NCBI RefSeq assembly: GCF_008831285.2
Contig: NC_045138.2
Span: 27,809,934-27,873,933, forward strand
Direction: 5' to 3'
From: Nymphaea colorata
Taxonomy: Eukaryota; Streptophyta; Magnoliopsida; Nymphaeales; Nymphaeaceae
Length of the DNA stretch: 64,000 nt
Within the stretch, counting starts at the first letter, position 1, and the number at the start of each line of letters is the position of its first letter. Both the position numbers and the translations under genes were made by a program. The notes beneath the pieces were generated by a model. The model saw nothing but the letters and a program-made list of their open reading frames with translations. It made no database searches and had not been told where the DNA came from. Positions 52,501 to 62,787 of this stretch are shown here, piece after piece.

Positions 52501-55500
52501 CCTAAAGAGTCTGGTATAGGACCCTTCAAGTTATTTCCTGATAAATTTCTGCATCAAGATCACATATTGTAATCAAGAAAAGTCTCAAATTGTGTGGAAT
52601 ATTACGGTATTACTTACAGTGATTGGATTGCAGTCAGTTGGGCAAAATAATCTGTTATGGGTCCTTCTAGCCCACTGTTTGAAAGATCCCTATACGCAAA
52701 TAGTCTATCAGCTCTGCTATATATCAATCTGTATAACACACATGTAGCCTATGATGTTATATCACAACAGATCTAATAAGTGTGTTACTCACAAGGAAAT
52801 AACTCTTGGCGCTGCAGGGTTGCTAAAGCTGCAATTGAGTCCGTCCCAGAAGTAACCCTGAGGAAGGCAGGGATCACCCACCCAATTCTTCTGCAAGTGG
52901 TAAGAGTCTTTAATCGCCACTAGTGCATCAGCTGCCATTGAGGACAAGATTTATATATTAATGTGTTTGAGTACCATTGCTACATGAAATTGTGAAAATT
53001 TAGCTTAAAAAAGTAGTTTCCGGGCTTACTATCCTGACTATAAGTTGCATATCCAGTAGCCTTGTATGCCTTGTAAACCTCGAACCCATTGATGCTAGGC
53101 CGTGTGGAACCATTTGTTGCAGATATGGAGACTGAATAGGCGTCATAGCGTAGGGGCTGGTCATCATACAGTGTCATTGACTTCATGTATCCAACACTGA
53201 ACGTACAAATCAATTTGCCACTAATATCTACCGTCATGTTACTTGCTTCCGAGTTTCCGTACTGTATCAGACCTGAGAAATACAAAAATATGAAGAAACC
53301 ATCTGCCTGATCATCTGCCGGCCAACTGAACCTTATAGGAGTAGATGAGAATTCTGCAGTTTGAAAGATAGCTGCGGGAACCGGGAAATCTGGTCTCCCG
53401 GTCAAGTAGACTGAAGTGTTGCGAATGGGAGTGCCATATCCATTATATTCAGGTGTCCAGATACGATCGAAAGCGTCATCTGTGAACCTGCAACAGAAAA
53501 AGAAATAGATTTTGGTTATGGCATGTGGAGACTGATGTACTCATCAACTACTGCAACCACTAAAATGCACCAAGCTTTTTTTTTCTTCTTTTGCTGTAAC
53601 TATGCGTTCCATTATGTTCAGGACATCTCGCTCACGACTTGCACAAGAGCACCTCTTTCTTCAGCAGCTGTTTTTCTTTTCTTCGGAAGTACAAAAACCA
53701 CTGTTGAGATTTTAGAGTGACAATGGTCTCCTCCCAGAAGAGTACGTTGAAAGTCTCGAGTGAAGTCCCCTTGAACTACTTGTCCAGTGATCTAGGAATC
53801 AGGATTCTGTATGCGATTACTCATTCCTAGATCAACACATTCTAAACATTTTGATTTGATGCTCCGAGTTTTTTCGGCTTGCAGAATCCAACTTAATAAT
53901 TGAAAGAGTCATATGATGTATTCACCTATTGTTCTTTCAGACAAAAATCCGTCCATATGGACAAAATTTCTGAAAAATGGCAAACGTCATGAATGCCGAA
54001 ACTCGAGATGACATGGGGTGAAAATTTTATATGCAGCAAGACTACCAACCGACACGCTCTAACTGAGTAAGATAATTCCGTATCCAGAAAAAAGTAGTAC
54101 ACAATTCATTCTCTCCTCCACAGCCATATTTAGCTAGAGATGGGAGAGCCTTGAACTAAGGATAGAAGTAGGACAATCCCATTAGTTGGGCATGTTACCA
54201 ATTTGACTACTTCCACCTTCTTTCATCTCCCACCTTGGAGATATTGTCTATTGAATAATTGTTCATGCGGTTCATGGCTTCCTTCACTCTGTAGTCCAAA
54301 TGGTCCATGGATTTCCTATATATAGGATTCAAGGAATGCATGAAGACTCGCAAACTTTAAAATTTTCAATAATAAAAAATCATGCAAACATCTAGATTCC
54401 GGCACAAAATGCAGTTTCTACCAAGTTTTATGAAGCTTCTTCGACCCAGAAATGAACGTTTCCAACAGAAAACAAATGGAGACAAAAGTGTAGAAACAAG
54501 CGGAGATATAGTAAGAGAATACGAACCTGGATGGCCCCATCGAACCCGTATTGGTTCGCATTTGCGTTATTAACCAGCTCGTTCCATTATAAATTTCATC
54601 AGGGAGAGGCCGAACCTCCAAAACAGAGATGAAGGGGATGCCACCGCCAGTTCTCACCAGACATACGTTTACAGAGGTGTTTGCTGTGACGATGATCTCA
54701 GTCCATAGAATGTGGCTTGCATTGTCTATCTTCACCGTGTACCAGGGATCAACTCCCAAGTAAATATCGAAGATTGGCAGAATGTTCTGCCCATCGTAGT
54801 TGCCATACATGAAAGAAGCACGAAACAGATATCTCTTCCCCTGTATCAATGGCTTCAAGTCGTAACAGTTCCTCCCGTAACTGGGGAAGGACCTTAACGT
54901 CTGGTACATTGTTGGATTGCTTATGAACTGGCTAGCAACGCTTTTGATTTCACCAGAATCGATGTACTGGTCATCCGAAGTGTAGACATAGCCTAATTCA
55001 TCGGTGGTCGTGGAATCGTTGGGAAGCCCACAGTTTAAATTTATGAATCCTGTCATATTAATTAGTTCACAGATGTGCTTAGAGGTGGTTATGAACATCA
55101 AGGGAAGCATTTACTGTGATAAAATTTCTTGATATAACTATCATGAATTTTTTATATAGTGGATGAGTCATATATTTTAAAGTACGAAGAATTTCTTTTG
55201 TGTTTTTATAATTTTATAAATGTTAAAGTGTTAAACAACGAAAATAGCCTCCTGTGTTTTTTTTTTTTTTGCTATTTCTAAGGTTTACTTTTTTTATATC
55301 CATAAGAGGGGATAACAATTTTGTAGAAGATTATATTGTAAAATTAAAATTTTGGCAGCATGATTTTGTTTTGAGATGGCCAATGTCATATGATTATCGA
55401 CCCTTTTATATGTTTAACGTTTTCTAATACTTTTGTTTTTTATATGATTGAAATTTCACTTTATCACTGTTTGGGCTGTTTGGGCATCTCGCTCGGGTAC

Positions 55501-56425
55501 TTGACGGATATCGGGTACCTGTCCCAATTGAGCCCGGGCTCAAAAAAATCAATTCGCGCCAGCCCTCGGACAGGCCCCGATCGGCCCTATTTACTTTTTT
55601 ATATTATTTTTATTTAATAATGACATATACATTATTATTAAAAATATATTTTATATTTGAAATTTTTTTATTTTATACTTAAAAAATATTTTTTATTTTA
55701 ATCGGACCGAGCCCGAGCTCGGATGTCGGCTATCGGGCCAGTCCCAGACTCAATTTTCAGTGTCGGGCCGGCCCGATGCCCAGGCCTATCATGACTTTAT
55801 TAATTTACACAACAAAACCTAGCAAGTTTTTTCTATTTCAGTTTACTGAATTAATTAGGATTTGTAAATTTAAGGAAAAAGGAAAGGTTATATTGCCTCT
55901 AAAAAGCTTATAAGCAAGTCAAAATTGATCAAAGCAAATCTAATGCTACTTCTTGCTCAGGTGCCAAAATGATTAAAATTCTTACCCGCAATTGACAAGT
56001 CCTCCTTACAACGAAAAGATACAAAGATGATAAACAAAATCACCTTCCGAAAAAGATGAAAAAGCCTCCCACAGAACCATGTGGAAGGTTGTAAAATTTG
56101 CCCACTGACTTCAGGGATGGACCTGAGCATCTACAATGCTTTAAAGAATCTCATGGGATGTTCAATTAGAATATCACTAGGAAGTGTAGCATGAAAAAAA
56201 CAATTTCTTCGGAAAAGAGATAGATAAAGTGTAGTTTTACCAATTAAAAAGGTCAAAGAAGATGAATTGCATCTCTTAGAACAGTTTTTTTAAATCTTAA
56301 GTTATGTGACTCACGTTCAGTGATAACAAGTTGCAGCAGTGTATACATGGGTATCGAGATGCCAGCTCATGACATGAATATTTATATATATATATGGGTA
56401 TTGAAATGCCAGCTCATGACATGTG

Positions 56426-56470
<45 letters not shown>

Positions 56471-57529
56471 AGTCAAGTAAAATTAGTATGTACCTGCAGC
56501 CCGTTCATCTGTTTGAATGATAGTGCAGTCAAGCCTTCTCTTACGTGCAGTGCAGTGCAGTTACATATGTTGATTATAAAAATGAAATTGCAAGGTCTGG
56601 CCTTGATGAGTTACTATCATTTTGAAGACAATATTGGATCTTGGAGAGATATGAAGGCACGTAATCCAAGACATAACCAGAGGTTGATTTTGGTTTCGAT
56701 GACAACGCGGATCGCAAGAAGAAGCTTAGTTTTTCTATACCATCATTCACCATGTTGGCCTTCACGTCCTCCCTCTCCCCCAACGCAAGATCAGGTATCC
56801 GTAACAGTCTTCAAATTGTCATAATATGACAGAGATATATTGCTCCTACTGGCCTAACACCCATGAGAATCAAACTAATGACAAACTACAGAAATATAAT
56901 GATCATGTCCTTAAACCTAAATCATATTCAAGAATCTATTTAGTAGAATGTGGAGAAAAGAGATATACGTACAGCACCAGTTTTACATAAAGTTAAAGTT
57001 TAGATCAATAAACTTTTTCTTGATCATTATAAATTTTATTTGACCATCTAAGCAAAACTTAATTCCAAGTATCAAATTATCTTGGTACTTGGTCAAAGTA
57101 ATCTCATTTATGTGGCTAAATTCTGGGGTTGGAAAAAAGAAGGAAACCTATAACCTTGAACTTCGAAGTATAGTTGAGAATTTAGCAATTATATTGGTGT
57201 TCGCAGCTCTGGCGCGAAAAAGTTCCTGGTAGAAGTGCAATCTGCGACATGTAAGTTATTGGGACCGACGTGAATGCTCGGGGCTGGCTGACCAATCAGA
57301 AGAATGCTCGGATGCTGCCGCCGGTGGAGAAGACGGCACACGTTGGCTTTGATCCACAATTAAGTTGAAGAGGCGGAGAAGAAAGGAAAGAATTGATGTA
57401 GCAGTACTTACCTGGCTTTGCATTCACTGTTGAAGAAGCCACCAAAAATATTACTAGGTAGAGTACCGCCAAAAGATGGAAGTTGCTCCATGTTTTCTGA
57501 ACGGCGACTCTCATTCTCCCCTCCTCCAT
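48447..57529 (-). CDS. Malectin-like LRR receptor-like serine/threonine kinase (LRR-I family)
   Basis: Fourteen exons on the minus strand: 57529-57412, 55049-54527, 53487-53030, 52931-52793, 52689-52618, 52548-52477, 52391-52311, 52226-52102, 50753-50724, 50636-50443, 50339-50213, 49580-49512, 49404-49215, 48876-48447. All introns are GT-AG and all phases agree, giving 875 aa, normal for LRR-I kinases. Order: signal peptide (1-37), malectin-like domain (about 40-366), NWVGDPC-type linker, about three LRRs (two in 72-bp exons), TM helix (about 501-521), juxtamembrane, kinase. Kinase residues: GGGGSG P-loop, K588, E604, HRD D686, DFG D704, [10 protein letters not shown]; it should be an active RD kinase. 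Expected role: plasma-membrane sensing of apoplastic cues, as for FRK1/IOS1-type relatives. Intron 1 (2.4 kb) holds a GGCC-rich element and TA repeats. The 30-bp exon 9 is the least certain part. Confidence 0.94.
49448..49502. repeat. (GA)n microsatellite filling a 107-bp kinase intron
   Basis: About 27 GA units with one AAAG interruption lie inside receptor kinase intron 12 (49511-49405). On the gene strand it is a CT tract near the acceptor and probably part of the polypyrimidine signal. The tract reads through as Leu-Ser repeats, but removing the intron restores the kinase sequence [12 protein letters not shown], so it is non-coding. Confidence 0.85.
55473..55788. mobile_element. GGCC-rich inverted-repeat element, copy 3, in receptor kinase intron 1
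   Basis: The right end GGCCCGATGCCCAGGCCT mirrors, with changes, the left end GGGCTGTTTGGGCATC...CTCGGG. The centre is AT-rich, and GAGCCCGGGCTC and GCCCGAGCTCGG phrases lie near the ends. It sits within the first intron of the minus-strand receptor kinase. Confidence 0.55.
56347..56465. repeat. 47-bp tandem pair ending in a long (TA)n tract
   Basis: ATGGGTAT(C/T)GA(G/A)ATGCCAGC TCATGACATG occurs at 56347 and 56394, each followed by a (TA)n run; the second run reaches 56465. It lies in intron 1 of the minus-strand receptor kinase. Confidence 0.8.
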
Positions 57530-57603
57530 TTCCCTTCCGCGCGCTCGAAAACCACAATGAAGGGAACTTGGCAGAGGCTATCAGAAGCTGTTACTGACGT
57601 TGT

Positions 57604-57607
57604 TTGA

Positions 57608-57609
<2 letters not shown>
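57604..57609 (+). promoter_or_regulatory. W-box (TTGACC) upstream of the minus-strand receptor kinase
   Basis: TTGACC lies 75 bp before the start codon of the receptor kinase that begins at 57529, directly next to a (TA)n tract. W-boxes bind WRKY factors and are known in promoters of related immune-induced LRR-I kinases such as FRK1. A six-base match is weak alone; the position makes it worth noting. Confidence 0.35.

Positions 57610-57690
<81 letters not shown>
57610..57690. repeat. Compound (TA)n(GA)n microsatellite in receptor kinase promoter/leader
   Basis: (TA) repeats run from 57610 to about 57662 and switch directly to (GA) to 57690. The tract sits about 80-160 bp before the receptor kinase start codon, where core promoter or 5' UTR is expected. 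Read from the gene it is a CT tract followed by a TA tract, which could supply TATA-like sequence. Confidence 0.8.
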
Positions 57691-57694
<4 letters not shown>

Positions 57695-58689
57695 AGGATC
57701 AATAGCTTCAATTAATCTTATAGCTGTATAAGTTTTTCATAGACCTCTAAGTGTACCCCACATCATAGTTGGCTGACTTACCTAGTTGGCTTAGGAATCG
57801 CCGGAGTCAACTCGGATCGCTAGAAAACTTGGCCATGAGTCGAGGTTGGCTCGGCTTGCTCCTAACTCGTCCTAACTCACCTAATTCATGTTGTTTTAAA
57901 ATTCATCGAGTCAATGCACTGACCCGGTCATCGGCCGATTACAGAAGCTGAAACGAGGAATGTCAACGGTTGATAGATGTTCCGATATTTATATTTAAAT
58001 TTAGATGGGAATGTGAATGTAGAAGGCCTATACCATATCTGGATCCAAATTTCAGTTTGAAATCCAAATTCGATCTGAGTTCGATTTTTAAGTTCACATC
58101 TTTATCCAAATCGAACTTGTAAACACATAACCTAATCCACCTTTGAAATCGTATAAATATTGGAGATACGATAATTGTTTAAAAAGTAAATGCAAGTTTG
58201 AACCTAAATGTCTCATGTACTTCCCCTCGCCCTTGGCTTTTGACTAGAGATCCATCAATTTCAGGGACAATATCTTGTCAGATAATGAACCTAATTAAGA
58301 TGGAACCCAAAAGAATTAGTTGACGAAATTAGTGGAAAATATATTATCAGAAAGGATGACAAGATCATGCCATCAATTACAAAGACAGTGAGGAACCAAA
58401 TAGATTAGACTTTCGAATTATATAAGACCTGAATTAATCAACGCCCCTTAGGTTTTCTCTGAGAATCTTTGATAATTACCTCAAGTCTTAGATTCATGGT
58501 GAACTGATGTCTTGTATATCAGGAATTTCCAGAAATTATCCTTGGCAACATGGTTTCGTAATCCTTGTAATATTTCTAATTATGCTTGTCAAGTAAGACC
58601 TTGCGATAAAAAATTCATATATTTGACCGATATTAGAACTTAAGTTCGCCGAAAGTCTACTTTTTACTAGAACGATGAATTTAAGGTGA
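57691..58689. other. Spacer between the two receptor kinases, first part
   Basis: 57770-57950 contains GAGTCAACTCGG/TCGAGG phrases and 57960-58150 contains degenerate CCAAATTCGATCT phrases, both in the style of decayed MITEs. No gene recognised. Confidence 0.45.
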
Positions 58690-59173
58690 GCCTTGCACCC
58701 TCAAAAGAATGAGCGACTTGAAAAGACTTCTTGTGTAATAAGAAAGTACTTCTCAATGAGTTTGCCCTTAATTTTCTTTTTGATATATTCATGGAGTCCT
58801 CCCTTCTGGAGATTCCTGTTTTTGGCCCCATCTTTACCTATAAGTCTAAAAAGGATACCACTTTTTATGATTTTCTTAATGATGCAATCAAATGGGGTCC
58901 TGGTAAATGTTTGTTAACGTAAAAAGTGTTAGCTAGAAAACTATAAGAACATGGTAACCTAGTGAAAGAAGATAATATTGGAAAGAAAATGCAGCAAATG
59001 TTTTCATTTTTCAAATTAATGAAGATTCACTCCATGTTCCTTCTTGATGGTTTTCATGAAAAGTGTGGCATTTTAAGAAAATTACAAAATGTGGTCTCGT
59101 TGTTTGAAATTATGGGCAAAAGGTGGACCGGAAATTTGGCCATGTTTAATTCACATATAGCTAGTCTTGCATG
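58690..59173 (+). other. Broken open frames of unknown origin beside the copia remnant
   Basis: Two AT-rich open stretches (58731-58922 and 58962-59174) contain phrases such as FGPIFTYKSKKDTTFYDFLND and KWGPGKCLLT. They are separated by a stop and a frame change. I do not recognise the family. Position next to the copia remnant suggests transposon or inserted material; not a working gene as it stands. Confidence 0.3.
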
Positions 59174-59239
59174 ATATTTTTTCAGTGCTACCTTACCTTG
59201 CTTCTTGCAAATTGTCCAATCCATTTTTTTTTCTCCTAA

Positions 59240-60070
59240 AGGATCTGAAGAATTTTAATTTAAAGTGGGACAAAGTTGATTAGAGTATTTAGCCGCTGCA
59301 AATTCAACTCCTATGGCCACCTTACCTAGTTTAACCAAAGCATGAACACAATTTGATGATGCTACACTATATAGAAGTATTGAGGGAGCCCTCCATTATG
59401 TCACAATGATTAGACAAAGCATAGCATTTTCTATTAACTTTGTGTGCCAGTTTATGCAGGAACTCACGAAGAACATTGGGCATTAGTGAAACGCATCACT
59501 CAGTATTTAAAAGGAACAATTGATTACGTCAAAACTTAAAAAGGATATCCATAGTTCGCTCAACATTTTCTCTGATGTTGACTGGGCTGGATGTCCAAAT
59601 GATCAAAGGTCCACAAGCGGGTATGCGATTATTAAGGCTCGAACCTTATTTCATGGAGTTCAAAGAAATCAAATACTGTATCCAGATCTAGTACTAAAGT
59701 AGAATACATAACTCTAGCAATTGCAACTATAGGTAGCATTACTAAGAGAATTAGGTAATCAAACTCCAACTCTATGGTGTGATAACGTAGGTTCAACACA
59801 TGTTGCTTCTCATCCTATCGAAGCAAACATATTGAAATCGATGTACATTTTTCATACAAGATAAGATTGCTAAGAAAGAGTTACAAATTCATATATGTCA
59901 ACTGATGATCAAGTGGCGGATATTTTAATAAACCTCTATCGACTAAAAAACATCAATACTTTATTAGCAAGCTCAATGTCCAAGCCTGTACAATGAGCTT
60001 GAGGGAGGCTATCAAAGAAAAGGTTGACACCACGACGCACAATATTGAGAAGGAAGAACAAGACGTTAGA
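59240..60070 (+). pseudogene. Ty1/copia retrotransposon remnant (end of pol)
   Basis: Fragments of the C-terminal copia polyprotein (reverse transcriptase end and RNase H) appear in order but in shifting frames: LYRSIEGALHYVT (59369), then FSDVDWAGCPNDQRSTSGYA (about 59571), then HIEIDVHF and DDQVADI-like codons, then the tail FISKLNVQA...MSLREA and VDTTTHNIE (to about 60060). Stops and frameshifts interrupt it several times, so it is dead. No gag, integrase or LTR pair was recognised. It lies in the spacer between the two receptor kinases. Confidence 0.85.
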
Positions 60071-61992
60071 GCAAATAAAGTAATTCTTATAGACGTTGAA
60101 ACACGATTACAATGCAAGACAAGAATGCCTTTACAGAGATGCCAATACAAAAAGGGATTGCGTTGGAACTACCAACGTCTTAAGACTAACACAAATGATT
60201 TCCTTGCTTTTAAGCATTGTGGATCTGAGGGCATCCAGCCTTATCTCCAAATTTAAAATATATAGTGGGAACCTATAAAAAACAAGAAAGAAAAAAATAA
60301 TTAATGATCAAGAGAGGAAAGTGGACGTAGGCCAACAGCGAACCACTCCAAAAAAATTTATTGTCTTTTTCTCTCTGTCTCTCTCTCTCTCTCTTTTCTT
60401 CCGGGTTTTATCATCATGTTGAGCAGGTTTTTCAAAACACAAATATGTAAATGCACACTTGAATTCATCTTGAAGATTATATTAAATATCCACACATAAA
60501 ATTATCTATACCTTCATAAATAACAATTAAGCACAGCCCAATATTATTGATCACGATTATGGTCTGAAATGTACAAATTAAAAATAGCACATACGAGCCC
60601 ACAAGTGAATAAATTGAAGCGTCATACCCCTCAGTGTCAGCTGGCCATCGTTGGCATTCGTTGCCTGCGGCGGACAACTAATAAATATATGTAATTTATG
60701 ACATATTAAAGCTATGTTATGATTCTTAATTGAGGGTACTGTGTCCCATCATCAAACCTCTTAACAGCAACTAATAAAAAAAAAAATTCCAACACCGGAA
60801 GGATTCAAAGCCTTGTAGTCTTCCATTTTTCATTCCAATATTTACTTTCTAAATTTTGAGTTTTTAATTTGGTGTGCAAACAGTGTGCAGTTGGTTTGAT
60901 TTCCACAGGTATTACTCTCCAGAACTGAAAAAATTGGCACCGCAACCACTTAAAGCCCTAAACCCTAAAAAGAAGGGGTTAAGTTGGGAAGTCCGAAACT
61001 TCAAATCTTCTTTAAGGAAAAAAGATAATAAGAAAAAAAAAAAAAAAAGAGAGAATGAAGAATCCGCTCCACCCGACGTTATCCGATACGCATGACCATA
61101 TTGGCTTCCGAACAGACCCATACAGGGACAATAAGAGGTTTAAAGTTTTCATCTTTTTAAATCAATTTAAAAGTAGTTTAGATTATTTTGTAAATTCATA
61201 ATAAAATTTAAAAAGTTATAGATACGACGACAAGCGAAAATTGGCAACTCACAATCGCATGCATTTGGCGTAGCAGATCCAAATTTACTCTCTTGCTGCT
61301 GTCATATAATAAATGGATAGGTTTCATCCAATTTCACCACATCCAAATTTGACCTTTTTTTTGTGGCTCGACTACAAAATAGGCACTTATTACAAGATTC
61401 ATCAACTTTGAATCGCCTGAGTTTTCTAATTATTTAGATTAAAAATATACTTCCAAGACACCACTAATATGAACAAATAATTAGCCAGAACCATCCATTG
61501 AAACATACTAGTTGACCTATAAAGCCCTGAGCTGCCTTTCTTCGTTTGTGGGAGTCACGTAACAGTTTTTGCAGTCATTGTCACAAAGAGTTGAAGTGTA
61601 ATGAAGAGTATTACTTTGCATAACATGACAGCTAAAAAACAGAAGCATACCTTTCATTAATGGGGGCTACAATTTTTGTGGCTGACTAATACAAAATATC
61701 TTAGGTTTCGAGGGCACGAATAGGCAATAAACTAAATCATGTGGAACAATCAATATATAAACAAAAGAAATTATGTGGGTTTGTGTGACAGCTGCCTACA
61801 CAAGCTCAGAGCTAGCTATGAAAGTCAGCTGATCTTTGTAGAATTGAAGTAATCTAATATAATAAGTTTGTAAGAAACAAAAGTAAGTGGTACTCTAGGG
61901 GTGGTGTGGCTAGCCACGGTTGCATACTCTTTCTACTCTAAATTCTGGAACAGGTAAATGAAACGTTATTAAACATTTCCATTAGCCAAACG
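60071..61992. other. Spacer between the two receptor kinases, second part
   Basis: No gene recognised. It holds a CT tract (60367-60394) and A-rich tracts (60776-60786, 61024-61048). A minus-strand phrase near 60600-60670 (AGNECQRWPADTEGYD) looks protein-like, but no splice partner was found. Confidence 0.4.
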
Positions 61993-62224
61993 ACCCAAGG
62001 TACACGCGTCCGTGCGTGTGGAACCCCAAGTCCGAGTTTTGAAACTAGCTCTAATACCACTATAACAACCCAACCCACTCCCGGGTTCGGGCCCTTGGTT
62101 CGACGGATGCCAACCCGCCCCCTAACAGTTTCGGTTTCGATCCTAAAAAAATTAGGAACCAGGACAATCATCATTGAAGATCCCTCATAATCTTCGATAC
62201 GAGACTAAACTTCTAGGGTGTTAT
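61993..62224 (-). mobile_element. Half TRIM element (one LTR plus PBS and interior)
   Basis: Same family as 25582-26001: interior with ACACGCGTCCG, a PBS with one mismatch (GCTCTAATACCA, 62048-62059) and one LTR (about 62061-62224). The other LTR is missing. It lies about 560 bp upstream of the plus-strand receptor kinase start. Confidence 0.85.
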
Positions 62225-62787
62225 AGATTGAAGTCTAAAAATCAAAAGCAGTATGGAGTTACTTTACAAGTGATTCCAAATTCGCTTACAATATATATTT
62301 GACTGAGATTAGACAGAAAATCCAACCCGGATACATATGTGTTGGATTTCATGCTAATCTGTATAAATTTGATTTTTTTTTTAAAAAAAAAAACTGGTTC
62401 AAATCTTATTAAGTCGAGTTTGGTAGACCGAAGAGTTTGGCCCGAAAGGCAGATGCTGAACCCCTATGAATATAGTCAAATGTTTGAATTGATTTTTCTT
62501 GATGAACACTGAAAAGTTGAGGCTCCATTTCGAAGAATTTCATAACTGAGCTGTATAGGTACTAAAGAATCTACATATGACATGGTTGAAGCTGATTATG
62601 GCAGAGCTTAAACTAACATTTCCTATTTAATTAGATCTCGTCACGTAGGTCTTCGGACTGTACAACCAGTTGTCCTGTGGGGGATAACTTCCATCTTCCC
62701 TTAAATTGTGTCCGTGGTCCTTTTGCCTCTATTTTGCACATTCTGCTTTGGCTCCTTCGAAGGTTCTGAAACAAACAATAGCCAAGC

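Noticed and set aside
55050-55110. Upstream Met codons before the malectin domain of the minus-strand receptor kinase
   Set aside because: The phase-1 acceptor at 55050 joins the signal-peptide exon at 57412 and recreates the family sequence, so these codons are intronic.
60952-60971. CCCTAAACCCTAAA, like the plant telomere repeat
   Set aside because: Only about two units, with no array; likely chance.
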